The translations under genes were made by a program, and so were the position numbers. This document shows positions 24,387 through 32,911 of a stretch of 54,424 nucleotides of DNA, in pieces; positions within the stretch are counted from its first letter, which is position 1; each line of letters opens with the position of its first letter. Source of the DNA: Vibrio chagasii (GTDB lineage: Bacteria; Pseudomonadota; Gammaproteobacteria; Enterobacterales; Vibrionaceae); contig NZ_MSCI01000006.1 in NCBI RefSeq assembly GCF_002954585.1, positions 1-54,424 on the forward strand, given 5' to 3'. The notes beneath the pieces are model-generated. The model made no database searches. It was given only the letters and a program-made list of their open reading frames with translations, and had not been told where the DNA came from.

Positions 24387-25607
24387 ATGTTTTCAAATCT
24401 AAGTAAGAGCGTTCGCCAATACATGTTGGTGACTTTCAACTACTGGAACTTCACCATTACCGATGGTGCACTTCGTATGCTGGTGGTTTTGTATTTCTAC
24501 GACCTTGGTTACAGCTCGCTAGAAATCGCCTCACTGTTCCTCTTCTATGAATTCTTTGGTGTGGTGACGAACTTAATCGGTGGTTGGCTGGGGGCGCGTC
24601 TTGGCCTCAATAAGACCATGAACATTGGCCTGGGGATGCAAGTTTTCGCCTTGGGTATGTTGGCCTTGCCATCGACCATGTTGACGATTCCTTGGGTAAT
24701 GGCGGCGCAGGCGCTGTCAGGTATTGCTAAAGATCTTAATAAGATGAGTGCCAAGAGTTCAATCAAAACCTTGGTGCCGGATGAGCAGCAAGGTGCTTTG
24801 TATAAGTGGATTGCGATTCTGACTGGATCTAAGAATGCGCTTAAGGGTGCAGGCTTCTTTATTGGTGGTTTGCTGCTTTCAACGATTGGCTTCCAATACG
24901 CAGTGCTTGCGATGGCTGCAGTGCTGACTTTAGTCTTCATTGGCAGTGTAGTGCGCTTAGAGGCAGACATGGGTAAGGCGAAAACCAAGCCTAAGTTCAA
25001 ACAAATCTTCTCTAAGTCTGAATCTATCAATATCCTATCTGCGGCACGTATGTTCCTGTTTGGTGCTCGTGACGTGTGGTTTGTGATTGCTCTGCCAATT
25101 TACCTTGGCAGCGTATTTGGTTGGGATCACTCATGGGTTGGAGGTTTTTTAGCAGCTTGGACCATCGCTTACGGCTTTGTACAAGGCATAGCGCCTAAGA
25201 TTACCGGTAAAGCGCAGGGCAAGGTGCCAGATGGACATGCTGCACTATTATGGGCGGGCGCATTGGCTTTGGTAACGGCGGGTATCGCTTATGCGGTCCA
25301 GATAGCTTGGCAACCCGAACTGGTGATCATCGGTGGTTTGATGGTGTTTGGCGCCATCTTCGCGGTTAATTCATCGCTTCACTCATACCTGATTGTCAGT
25401 TACGCGAAAGGCGATGGTGTGTCGCTTGATGTGGGTTTCTACTACATGGCGAATGCAATGGGTCGCTTGATTGGCACAATCCTATCTGGCTTGGTATTCC
25501 AAATGGGTGGCTTATCCGCCTGTTTGTGGGTCTCGTTCGCGTTCCTAGCGATAACGACGGTACTTTCGTTGCGCTTGCCTAAGGTGCCACAAACCTCAGC
25601 GACATAA
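24387..25607 (+). CDS. arsJ: ArsJ, organoarsenical efflux permease (MFS)
   Basis: 406 residues, about 11-12 membrane segments, major facilitator fold. The N-terminal FNYWNFTITDGALRMLVV and the loop GIAKDLNKMSAKSSIK are typical of ArsJ. ArsJ exports 1-arseno-3-phosphoglycerate made by the neighbouring GAPDH; the product falls apart outside to arsenate, giving arsenate resistance without reduction. It follows the phosphatase by 96 nt, across a terminator-like hairpin. No arsB, acr3 or arsC was seen in the window, consistent with this GAPDH/ArsJ route. Confidence 0.92.
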   Translation: MFSNLSKSVRQYMLVTFNYWNFTITDGALRMLVVLYFYDLGYSSLEIASLFLFYEFFGVVTNLIGGWLGARLGLNKTMNIGLGMQVFALGMLALPSTMLTIPWVMAAQALSGIAKDLNKMSAKSSIKTLVPDEQQGALYKWIAILTGSKNALKGAGFFIGGLLLSTIGFQYAVLAMAAVLTLVFIGSVVRLEADMGKAKTKPKFKQIFSKSESINILSAARMFLFGARDVWFVIALPIYLGSVFGWDHSWVGGFLAAWTIAYGFVQGIAPKITGKAQGKVPDGHAALLWAGALALVTAGIAYAVQIAWQPELVIIGGLMVFGAIFAVNSSLHSYLIVSYAKGDGVSLDVGFYYMANAMGRLIGTILSGLVFQMGGLSACLWVSFAFLAITTVLSLRLPKVPQTSAT

Positions 25608-25655
25608 GCTTCCGTCGGATTCAATAAAATCGCGATATGCTTCTCCTTTAACAAT

Positions 25656-25690
25656 AAGCTGACTTGGTATTTATTCCGGTCAGCTTTTTT
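25656..25690 (+). terminator. Terminator after arsJ
   Basis: AAGCTGAC (25656-25663) pairs with GTCAGCTT (25679-25686) and is followed by a T-run. The loop is 15 nt. Confidence 0.75.
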
Positions 25691-25731
25691 ATTGCTATAG
25701 TAGAATGATTGAATATTAATCAGGCATTTAC

Positions 25732-26745
25732 ATGAAGCAGCGAATTCTCTTCTTTGATCTAGCACGATGTGTCGCGGCCGTAGCGGTTATCGCGATTCAT
25801 GTTTTGGCACCTTATCGCAACGAGCTAGGAACCATTCCTTTTGGTGAATGGCTAACGGCGGTTACGGTCAATGGTTTCAGCCGTTGGGCGGTACCTGTCT
25901 TTATATTGATAACTGGCGCCCTGATGCTCAGTGATCAGCGTCCATTTGATGCTAAGTATTATCTAAAGCGCCGTTTAGGTAAGGTGTTGATTCCTTTTAT
26001 CGTCTGGTCGCTTTTCTATACCTACCTGTCTGGTTGGTCGGCAATGGGCTTTGATGCCGATGTCAGCTGGGATGTGTTGCTTAATAGCTATCACCACTAC
26101 ACCTATTATCACTTAGGTTTTTTCTATTACTTCATTCCACTCTATTTTGTGATTCCGTTCTTACAGATCATGGTGAGAAAGTATGGCGATAAGGCAGTTT
26201 ATAGCTTCACTGCAGTGTGGTTGTTTACCTCGTTACTGTTCTTACTCAGAATCGATGGTCCTTGGAGCCATGAGCTGTGGCTTTACACTGGCTACTTGCC
26301 ACTGGGTTATCTGTTGTACAAGAAAGTCCCACTCAACAAGTTTACCGTTAGCGTGAGTACTGGGCTCGGCGTGGCGGCACTGTTGACCACCGTTTATATG
26401 GTGGTTGATGCGAGCTTAGCCGCAGAAGAATACACGGTTGGTCGTTGGTTCTCTTACAAAACGCTGAATACTGTATTAGCTGCGAGCATGGTGTTCATGT
26501 TGTGTCGCTACTTTGGAAAAGGATTGTCAGATAAAGGCAATCAAGTGGTTGGCTTTATCAGTAAACATAGTTTAGGTATCTACCTACTGCATCCAATCTT
26601 TTTATGGCCAATGAAAGAGTTTGGTTGGTACCAAGGTCATCCAGCTTGGGTTATTCCATTATGGATAGTGATCAGCGGAGCAGGTGCTCTGTGGATGAGC
26701 TGGATAGTTTCTAAGTCAGAAAAGACACGTTGGCTATTGCCTTAG
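25732..26745 (+). CDS. Acyltransferase-3 family membrane protein
   Basis: 337 residues with about ten membrane segments. It opens with FFDLARCVAAVAVIAIHVLAP, where the D-x-x-R and the histidine of the first span are the usual acyltransferase-3 signature. A further HPIFLWPM motif lies near the C-terminus. Members O-acetylate surface sugars or other envelope molecules (OafA, WecH types). The substrate cannot be told and there are no sugar-pathway neighbours. It sits alone between arsJ and yhhM with its own upstream terminator. Confidence 0.85.
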   Translation: MKQRILFFDLARCVAAVAVIAIHVLAPYRNELGTIPFGEWLTAVTVNGFSRWAVPVFILITGALMLSDQRPFDAKYYLKRRLGKVLIPFIVWSLFYTYLSGWSAMGFDADVSWDVLLNSYHHYTYYHLGFFYYFIPLYFVIPFLQIMVRKYGDKAVYSFTAVWLFTSLLFLLRIDGPWSHELWLYTGYLPLGYLLYKKVPLNKFTVSVSTGLGVAALLTTVYMVVDASLAAEEYTVGRWFSYKTLNTVLAASMVFMLCRYFGKGLSDKGNQVVGFISKHSLGIYLLHPIFLWPMKEFGWYQGHPAWVIPLWIVISGAGALWMSWIVSKSEKTRWLLP

Positions 26746-26799
26746 CGATACGCCAAGGCAGTGCGATATTGGTTTATTGTTGAATGTCGATGAGGAAGG

Positions 26800-26827
26800 G
26801 TTGAAGCGCTAGGGTTAGCGCTTCAAC
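26800..26827. repeat. Long perfect hairpin at the 3' end of yhhM
   Basis: GTTGAAGCGCTA / TAGCGCTTCAAC, a 12-bp perfect stem with a 4-nt loop, overlaps the last codons and stop of the minus-strand DUF2500 gene. There is no T-run on either strand, so it is a weak terminator candidate; it could protect the 3' ends of two convergent messages. Confidence 0.6.
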
Positions 26828-27144
26828 GCAAAGTGTAAGAACTTATCACCTTGGTAAGTTAAGGTCCCTTTGTCACCCGGGTTAAGAGCGTGGAAGTAGT
26901 GAATGCCGACTTGGAACTCACGTTTCGGACCAACCACACCGCGTTGAACATAAATCCAATACTCCTGGTCTTCTTGACCCGGTTCTGCATCAGGAAGGTC
27001 GATGGATTGTTTATCTAATACCGTGACGTTCACTTTCTTTTCTGGTGCGTTCTCGCCTTGCATGTGCTTTCGATAAAAAACAAGAAATACCCAGGCCGCG
27101 AGACCTGCGAGTGCAAAGATGGCAAAAAAGAGTGAGTTAGGCAT
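26815..27144 (-). CDS. yhhM: DUF2500 family protein (YhhM-like)
   Basis: 109 residues. One N-terminal membrane span (about 4-24, SLFFAIFALAGLAAWVFLVFY) is followed by a beta-rich soluble domain that probably faces the periplasm. The family matches E. coli YhhM, which sits with yhhL, yhhN and rsmD; members of that group are also near here. Function is unknown. Confidence 0.82.
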   Translation of the reverse strand: MPNSLFFAIFALAGLAAWVFLVFYRKHMQGENAPEKKVNVTVLDKQSIDLPDAEPGQEDQEYWIYVQRGVVGPKREFQVGIHYFHALNPGDKGTLTYQGDKFLHFALKR

Positions 27145-27388
27145 ATAACCTCCATGTAGTCGTAATGGTTATTCTAGTCTTTCGGGCAATAGGGATATGT
27201 GTTTAAAGCCGCTATTCGTGAACTGCTGTAAGCAAAGCTGATTATTTTTCGGCAGATATCACATTTAATGGCCAGTTTGGGATAAAGCACTGTTATTTCT
27301 TGTCTCTTTCTCTCGTAAATAGCAGTGATTTTGTATAAGAATAAGGAAATGCTCGACTAGAATTATAGTGTGGAGTGGGAGGGCCAAG

Positions 27389-27763
27389 ATGACCGATATT
27401 GAAAAAGTGGTGACAAGAACTCGCAATATAGAGAAATTATTGAGACTTCAATATCACGCTGAAGGCGAAGGATTGCATGAGCTCGTAACAAGCTGTGAAG
27501 AAAGGCTACCGCACGATATGGTAAGCAAGCTGCGTTATATCGCGACGTGCCGAAATAAAGTAGTGAACGAACATGATGCCAAGTTGGAAGATCAACATAA
27601 GTTCATCATGATGTGTAACGACTGCGAGAAGGAGCTGACTCCACGTAGTGGTCGTTTTATCTGGCGAGTTGCGATTTTGCTGATGATGGCAATGACTTTG
27701 GCTGCCGCGGGTTTCTATTATGCGAACTGGGATGTGTTAACGCTACATCTGTTTTCGAAATGA
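27389..27763 (+). CDS. DUF4145-like small membrane protein
   Basis: 124 residues. An N-terminal helical, charged domain of about 95 residues (IEKVVTRTRNIEKLL, LRYIATCRNKVVNEHD) is followed by a single C-terminal membrane span (about 98-117), so it is tail-anchored. The helical part resembles DUF4145/HEPN-like folds (the RN-x-x-x-H pattern in RNKVVNEHD), but that is a weak match. ATG at 27389 behind GGAGGG is preferred to GTG at 27368. Function unknown. Confidence 0.75.
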   Translation: MTDIEKVVTRTRNIEKLLRLQYHAEGEGLHELVTSCEERLPHDMVSKLRYIATCRNKVVNEHDAKLEDQHKFIMMCNDCEKELTPRSGRFIWRVAILLMMAMTLAAAGFYYANWDVLTLHLFSK

Positions 27764-27774
27764 AAAAATTGAAC

Positions 27775-27807
27775 AAAAAAAGGGACGCTCATGGCGTCCC
27801 TTTTTTT
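27775..27807. terminator. Bidirectional terminator
   Basis: A run of A residues with GGGACGC (27782-27788) pairs with GCGTCCC (27794-27800) and seven T residues. It serves the DUF4145-like gene on the plus strand and the tiny peptide gene on the minus strand. Confidence 0.92.
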
Positions 27808-27820
27808 ATCTGTAACTTGC

Positions 27821-27901
27821 TTAGTACATCATCGGTAGTGTCATTAGACCAACAACTACCGCGATCATTACGAGTCCTTGTCTTTGCGAAGATGAAATCA
27901 T
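27821..27901 (-). CDS. Predicted 26-residue membrane peptide
   Basis: A minus-strand frame of 26 codons starts at ATG 27901 with a strong ribosome site (AGGAGT, about 7 nt upstream) and ends 14 bases before a good terminator. The product begins MISSSQRQGL, has a hydrophobic helix (about residues 10-23) and ends LMTLPMMY. That layout is typical of bacterial single-span small proteins. I do not recognise the family. The ribosome site, fitting terminator and membrane-helix composition are the evidence; conservation was not tested. Confidence 0.6.
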   Translation of the reverse strand: MISSSQRQGLVMIAVVVGLMTLPMMY

Positions 27902-27919
27902 AACACTACTCCTAAATTT

Positions 27920-28690
27920 GGTTGTCTCTCGCTATGTTTTAAAGAATAGCACTACTTATAGCTTTAGATCAAGAATTACTTTCGAAAGTCCCAAAAGTAG
28001 TAGAAAAGTGCTGCCATATGGCTTTTTTTGGAGTGTTTAAGTGTGATTTTTGGTGTGTTCTTATTTTGTTCGTTATGATTTATGTTTGTTCTAAATTGAT
28101 TTAAGTTGTTGTTTTGTAATGGTTGTTTTGTGTGATTTATATTGTTAATGGTTGTTAAATTGTATTAATGAGGCTTGGTGCTTTTTGGGTGGGGGTTTGG
28201 TGCTTTTTAAGGTTTTTGCTTTGGTTTTTGTGGTGGTTTTTACATGGGGCTTAAAAAAAACTGACAAAACTTGTCATTTGAAAACTAACTTTCCCACTTT
28301 ATAAGTCTAGGTTGGAATGACGTTTTTATTTTCCAGTTAATCTATATTTTTTATGCCTAAGCATCTGTTAATAAATGATTTGTCTGTGATTTATTTTACT
28401 TTTTAAAGTCGATAATGGGCGTTTTTTAGGGGCGAAGAAGGAAATCTTAAGAGAATAACTAGGTGAAAATGGGATCTGGCTTCTCTAAGCGAAGTTTAAG
28501 AGGGTTTTATAATGATTTGCTTCAGTTTTAAACGAATCACCATTCTCGAATCGTTAATTGCGATGACTTCAATCTAAAGGTGTTCTTTTTAGTGGAAGCG
28601 TAATCAAGATCCAATTTTGAGGGGCTGAGGCTTTACATCAATATTCGTGTGCCTAGACTGGCGACGATTTAAAGCAATAGGGCAAGTGGT
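27920..28690. other. Gene-free, G/T-rich then AT-rich region
   Basis: About 770 bases carry no credible gene. From about 28018 to 28245 the plus strand has only about nine C residues in over 220 bases and is mostly T and G, with phrases such as TTGGTGCTTTTT repeated at about 28166 and 28198. This is followed by eight or nine A residues and an exact dyad, TGACAA-AAC-TTGTCA, at 28262-28276. The remainder up to yhhN is ordinary AT-rich spacer. It may hold the promoter of the 26-residue peptide gene (minus) and of yhhN (plus), or an unannotated RNA. Confidence 0.5.
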
Positions 28691-29311
28691 ATGTGGAGTT
28701 GGTTAGCGGTTTCCTTATCTGGTATCGGAGCAGTAGCAGGAACGAAACAAGGACATATCGGTCAGGCCTTATCGTATAAGGTATTTACCTTTGTATTATT
28801 AGCGATCATTGCTTTAACTCAGTCTGTTGTTGCTGACTATACGTTTTGGGTCGTTGCTGGCCTGGCGATCTCGGCGATCGCAGATGTATTTCACACCCTC
28901 ACTCAAAAACGTCCCCTATATTTTGTTTGCTTTCTGCTAGCTCAACTTTGTTATAGCAAAGCCTTTTGGTTGCAGCTGTCTGGAGAAATGGTCTGGTGGT
29001 TGTTCGCCTTACTCTTGGCTGCTTGTGTAGTGGCTTTCTTCTTGCTGCTACCACGTTTAGATAAACTTGTTTTTCCTGTTGTGATTATGGGGATTGTGCT
29101 TATTCAGTTAACTTGGGCTTCTGGTGAGGTTTGGTTGCTTGACCCTAAGTTATCGCACGCGGTTGGATTTGCAGGTTGTAGCGTATTGCTGCTCTCGGCA
29201 CTGGCGTATGCACTTAACTGTTACCGCAGCCCGATCAAAAGTGCTTACTTTTGGGTAACGGGTAGCTACTTTCTCGCCCATGCGCTTATCGTCGCCTCTC
29301 TGACCATTTAG
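28691..29311 (+). CDS. yhhN: YhhN/TMEM86 family membrane protein (lysoplasmalogenase-like)
   Basis: 206 residues with about eight membrane segments. The conserved parts are the SAIADVFHT motif near 60-68 and the C-terminal G-S-Y-F-L-A-H-A. The family includes animal TMEM86 lysoplasmalogenases; the bacterial role is not settled. In E. coli yhhN is next to yhhM and rsmD; here it is a few kilobases away. Confidence 0.85.
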   Translation: MWSWLAVSLSGIGAVAGTKQGHIGQALSYKVFTFVLLAIIALTQSVVADYTFWVVAGLAISAIADVFHTLTQKRPLYFVCFLLAQLCYSKAFWLQLSGEMVWWLFALLLAACVVAFFLLLPRLDKLVFPVVIMGIVLIQLTWASGEVWLLDPKLSHAVGFAGCSVLLLSALAYALNCYRSPIKSAYFWVTGSYFLAHALIVASLTI

Positions 29312-29401
29312 GGTAGAGCGTCTCCAAGCCTGAGCTATATCAAGGCAGCTTTACTCAAACTCGGTACTCTACGTGTAATTCATTAAACATGAGATTGAGT
29401 T

Positions 29402-29638
29402 ATGACTACCGAAATTCACGCACACAACGTTTTAAACCTGCTTAGTGAAAAACCTCTGACTCGAGAAGAGCTGACACAAGAACTGGCTCAGATGTATGGC
29501 ACTGAAGCTCGTTTCCATACTTGTAAGCTAAATGGTCTCGATCTGGATGGTTTGCTGAAGTTTTTCCTGAAGATGGAAAAGGTTGTGCTTGTTGATGACA
29601 AGCTGTGCACGAATCGCGAGCGTGTGTGTAATCACTAA
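29402..29638 (+). CDS. yecH: YecH-family metal-binding protein (DUF2492)
   Basis: 78 residues. Small cytoplasmic protein with a winged-helix-like fold. H and C residues (HAHN at the N-terminus, FHTCKLNGLDLDGLL in the middle, C-terminal CTNRERVCNH) are spaced for metal binding. The family is called metal-binding YecH; its physiological role is unknown. A weak terminator follows at 29653. Confidence 0.85.
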   Translation: MTTEIHAHNVLNLLSEKPLTREELTQELAQMYGTEARFHTCKLNGLDLDGLLKFFLKMEKVVLVDDKLCTNRERVCNH

Positions 29639-29652
29639 TCTTGAGTGATTTG

Positions 29653-29691
29653 AGAGTGGATGCATTTGTAGTATCCACTCTTTCTATTCTT
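29653..29691 (+). terminator. Probable terminator after yecH
   Basis: AGAGTGGAT (29653-29661) pairs with ATCCACTCT (29673-29681) and is followed by TTCTATTCTT. The tract is T-rich but broken. Confidence 0.6.
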
Positions 29692-29809
29692 GCCTGTTTG
29701 TTCTCGTTAACGTACCGCAATGACATAAGTTAGCCTGCTGATGACTGTGTTCGAAAATCAATGTTGAGGCTGCTATACTCCGCGCACCTTCGCTTTACGA
29801 GACAAACTT

Positions 29810-30394
29810 ATGGAAATCTTATCTGCAGCAACCATGCTGTTTCTTATCATGGACCCGCTTGGCAACCTGCCAATCGTGCTCTCTATCCTTAAGCATATTG
29901 ATCCGAAGCGTCGTCGTATTGTTCTGATTCGTGAGCTGATGTTCGCGCTGGTTATCTTGCTCTTGTTCTTGTTTGCGGGTCAAAGCATCATGAACTTCCT
30001 GCACGTACAGCCAGAAACCCTGAGTATCTCTGGCGGTATCATTCTATTTATCATCGCGATTAAGATGATTTTCCCGAGCGCTGGCAGTATTACAGGGCTT
30101 GCTGCAGGTGAAGAGCCGTTTATCGTGCCGATGGCGATCCCTATGATTGCTGGTCCATCTGTCATTGCAGCATTGATTCTTCTTGCGACACAGCACCCAG
30201 ACAACATGCTTGAGCTTTCAGCCGCTGTAATGCTGGCGTGGGGCGCTACCTTCTTCATTTTGATGTTCAATGGTTTCTTCTTGCGTGTATTAGGTGAGAG
30301 AGGGCTGAAAGCGATCGAGCGCCTGATGGGCTTATTGCTTGTTATGCTATCGACACAGATGTTCTTAGACGGTGTGAAAGGCTACATGGCTTAG
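29810..30394 (+). CDS. yhgN: MarC-family membrane protein YhgN
   Basis: 194 residues with about six membrane segments. LIMDPLGNLPI near the N-terminus and FIVPMAIPMIAGPS near 103-116 are the two related half-motifs of the MarC/UPF0056 family. The transported substrate is not known; the old multiple-antibiotic-resistance link of MarC was withdrawn. Ends at a terminator shared with yhhL. Confidence 0.88.
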   Translation: MEILSAATMLFLIMDPLGNLPIVLSILKHIDPKRRRIVLIRELMFALVILLLFLFAGQSIMNFLHVQPETLSISGGIILFIIAIKMIFPSAGSITGLAAGEEPFIVPMAIPMIAGPSVIAALILLATQHPDNMLELSAAVMLAWGATFFILMFNGFFLRVLGERGLKAIERLMGLLLVMLSTQMFLDGVKGYMA

Positions 30395-30416
30395 TGTTGC
30401 TACCATCATTCAATAA

Positions 30417-30444
30417 AAAACGCCGCTCAACTGAGCGGCGTTTT
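30417..30444. terminator. Bidirectional terminator
   Basis: AAAACGCCGCTCA / TGAGCGGCGTTTT pair around a very tight loop, with A and T runs on both sides, between convergent yhgN and yhhL. Confidence 0.9.
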
Positions 30445-30473
30445 GGTATCTGTTGCTTGGTAACAGCTTTCGA

Positions 30474-30740
30474 TTACATCATGTACTTACGACGGATATC
30501 GAGTAAGGCGAAGATTCCAAAAATCAGAATTGCCCATTTTTCCCAACGCGTCATTTCGATTTTATCGCCGAACGCACCGATAAAGATCAGCATTTGCAAG
30601 CCATGCATAAAGAACAAGAACGCTGTCATGATGTAAAGCGCAATTGCGGCATTACCAGGGAACGGATGGAAAATGTTGACGATCAACACAAACCATACAA
30701 AGGCGATAGCGGCTTTGGCTAATGGAAGCAAGATATTCAT
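30474..30740 (-). CDS. yhhL: DUF1145 family membrane protein (YhhL)
   Basis: 88 residues with three hydrophobic segments (about 7-24, 31-53, 68-80). Contains VNIFHPFPGNAAIALYI, typical of DUF1145. It starts 10 nt after rsmD, the same pairing as in E. coli, so they form an operon. Function unknown. Confidence 0.87.
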   Translation of the reverse strand: MNILLPLAKAAIAFVWFVLIVNIFHPFPGNAAIALYIMTAFLFFMHGLQMLIFIGAFGDKIEMTRWEKWAILIFGIFALLDIRRKYMM

Positions 30741-30750
30741 TCAATCATTC

Positions 30751-31353
30751 CTATTCTTCAGTGATTCGGTTGAACAATCGGTAGCTCGACTGGCCAGTTG
30801 TCTTATCGCGGTGCAGTTCCCAGTTTTCAGGCATCGCTTCTAGCTTGAGTTCTTTCTCTGTTTCGACGTAAATAATCGCGTCGTCCGAGAGCCAGCCATT
30901 GCTCTCAAGTAGCTGTACCGTTTCTGCTAGCAAGCCTTTACGAAATGGTGGATCAAGGAATACCACATCGTAAGGCGTTCCTGGCTTCTTGAGGAAAGAG
31001 ATAGCATCAGTATTTACCACATTGATGTTGTCTGCTTTGAGCTCTTTAGCATTATCAGAAAGCTGCTTAGCGGCCTTTTGATTCATTTCGAGCAGTGTCA
31101 CCATTTTTGCTTGGCGAGAAGCTGCTTCAAAACCTAAACCACCAGAACCTGCAAATACGTCTAAGCAGGTCGAATTTGGGATATCTTGTGCGACCCAGTT
31201 AAAGAGTGTCTCTTTTACTCGGTCAATGGTTGGGCGTAAGCCTTCTAAATCATGAACAGGCAGCTTTCTACCTCTCCATGAACCACTAATAATTCGAACA
31301 AAGCCACCGGAAGGCTTTTTTTGTGATGTGTTTTGCTGGCGACGTCTTACCAT
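30751..31353 (-). CDS. rsmD: 16S rRNA (guanine966-N2)-methyltransferase RsmD
   Basis: 200 residues. Methylates G966 of 16S rRNA. RIISGSWRGRKLPV at the N-terminus, the SAM-binding DVFAGSGGLGFEA (about 81-93) and the catalytic FLDPPF (about 149-154) are present. The frame is open to 31446 upstream, but ATG at 31353 (MVRRRQQNT) gives the family length. It is divergent from ftsY, a conserved gene pair. Confidence 0.95.
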   Translation of the reverse strand: MVRRRQQNTSQKKPSGGFVRIISGSWRGRKLPVHDLEGLRPTIDRVKETLFNWVAQDIPNSTCLDVFAGSGGLGFEAASRQAKMVTLLEMNQKAAKQLSDNAKELKADNINVVNTDAISFLKKPGTPYDVVFLDPPFRKGLLAETVQLLESNGWLSDDAIIYVETEKELKLEAMPENWELHRDKTTGQSSYRLFNRITEE

Positions 31354-31446
31354 AGATTTTTTGACCGCTAATAAAGTGATACTATACCGAGCCCAATTTA
31401 AGTTGGTTCGAGTATTAAATAAATTTGCAATGACAAAGTGTATCAA

Positions 31447-31583
31447 GCTAAAAGCAAACTTATCACTGCTTTGTCATTTTTCTTTACTATTCGTTTGTAC
31501 AAGCTTGTATTGTATAACAATAGCAAAGAGTCGACGTGCATTAAGCCAATACAGCTAATTAGTAGATCTAGGAAACTCCTCTG
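31447..31583. promoter_or_regulatory. rsmD/ftsY divergent promoter region (part)
   Basis: The 230 bases between the two starts (31354-31583) must carry both promoters. Upstream of ftsY, TTGTAC near 31495 and TATAAC near 31513 are separated by about 12 bases only, so no clean sigma-70 promoter was assigned. Confidence 0.3.
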
Positions 31584-32834
31584 ATGACGGAAAAAAAGAA
31601 GCGCGGATTATTATCGTGGCTTGGTTTTGGTGAAGAAGAACAAAGCCCAAAAACTCAGAATGAAGCGAACGTAGAAAACGTTGAAGATCAAACTGAAGTT
31701 GAATCACAAGTCGAGGCTGTTGAACCAGTCGCGCCTGAAGCGGAAGCCGCTCAGTCAGTAGAATCTAAGTCTGATGAGTCAGAGCAAGCTCTGGAAGAGA
31801 CTCAAGATGAGCAGCAGCCTGTCGAAGCAGAAGCAGAAGCAGAAGCAGAAGCAGAACAGGAACAAGAAGTTACTCCTCAAGCTCAGGTTGAAGAAGTACA
31901 AGAGAAGCCGACGGAAAGTTTCTTTGCTCGCCTAAAGCGTAGCCTAAGCCGCACTAAAGCAAACATTGGTGCAGGTTTCTTTGGTTTGTTCAAAGGTAAG
32001 AAAATCGATGATGATCTGTTCGAAGAGCTAGAAGAGCAGCTGCTGATCGCGGATGTGGGTATGAACACCACAGTTAAGATCATTGAAAACCTGACAGAAA
32101 AAGCATCTCGCAATGACTTAAAAGACGGTGAAGCGCTTTATGGTCTGCTGAAAGAAGAGATGGCAGAGATCTTAAGCCAAGTGGAACAGCCATTAGTGGT
32201 TGATACTACGAAAACGCCTTACGTTATCTTAATGGTTGGTGTGAATGGTGTTGGTAAGACAACGACTATCGGTAAGCTAGCGAAACAATTCCAAAATGAA
32301 GGCAAGAAAGTGATGCTAGCGGCGGGTGATACCTTCCGTGCGGCAGCTGTTGAGCAACTTCAGGTTTGGGGCCAGCGTAACGATGTGCCAGTTATCGCTC
32401 AACACACGGGCGCAGACAGTGCATCTGTTATCTACGATGCGATTGAAGCTGCGAAAGCTCGTGGCGTCGATGTTGTGATTGCCGATACAGCGGGCCGTTT
32501 GCAGAACAAGAGCAACCTGATGGAAGAGCTACGCAAGATTGTTCGTGTAATGAAGAAGATTGATGACTCTGCACCGCATGAAATCATGCTAACACTTGAT
32601 GCTGGTACAGGTCAGAATGCTATCAGCCAAGCGAAACTGTTCAGTGAAGTTGCACCAGTAACCGGTATTACGCTAACTAAGTTAGACGGCACTGCGAAAG
32701 GTGGTGTGATTTTCTCAATTGCTGACCAGTTCCAGATTCCAATTCGTTACATTGGTGTTGGTGAAGGTATTGATGATCTGCGTCCATTTGAGTCAAAAGA
32801 CTTCATTGAAGCTCTATTCAGCCGCGAAGAGTAA
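31584..32834 (+). CDS. ftsY: Signal recognition particle receptor FtsY
   Basis: 416 residues. An acidic, membrane-associating A domain (about 10-110) precedes the NG GTPase domain. GTPase motifs are GVNGVGKTTTIGKLA near 213-227, DTFRAAAVEQL, DTAGRLQNK and TKLDGTAKGG. It docks ribosome-SRP complexes at the inner membrane. The A domain contains an exact (GAAGCA)5 hexanucleotide repeat at 31824-31853, encoding E-A repeats. Followed after 77 nt by ftsE; ftsY-ftsE-ftsX is the classic order. Confidence 0.97.
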   Translation: MTEKKKRGLLSWLGFGEEEQSPKTQNEANVENVEDQTEVESQVEAVEPVAPEAEAAQSVESKSDESEQALEETQDEQQPVEAEAEAEAEAEQEQEVTPQAQVEEVQEKPTESFFARLKRSLSRTKANIGAGFFGLFKGKKIDDDLFEELEEQLLIADVGMNTTVKIIENLTEKASRNDLKDGEALYGLLKEEMAEILSQVEQPLVVDTTKTPYVILMVGVNGVGKTTTIGKLAKQFQNEGKKVMLAAGDTFRAAAVEQLQVWGQRNDVPVIAQHTGADSASVIYDAIEAAKARGVDVVIADTAGRLQNKSNLMEELRKIVRVMKKIDDSAPHEIMLTLDAGTGQNAISQAKLFSEVAPVTGITLTKLDGTAKGGVIFSIADQFQIPIRYIGVGEGIDDLRPFESKDFIEALFSREE

Positions 32835-32911
32835 CGCGAGTAGCAAAGTGGTTTATCCTTAACCTGCTATCGTTTTAAATTTGATATTAGTGATCGTAAG
32901 AGGAATTTTCG

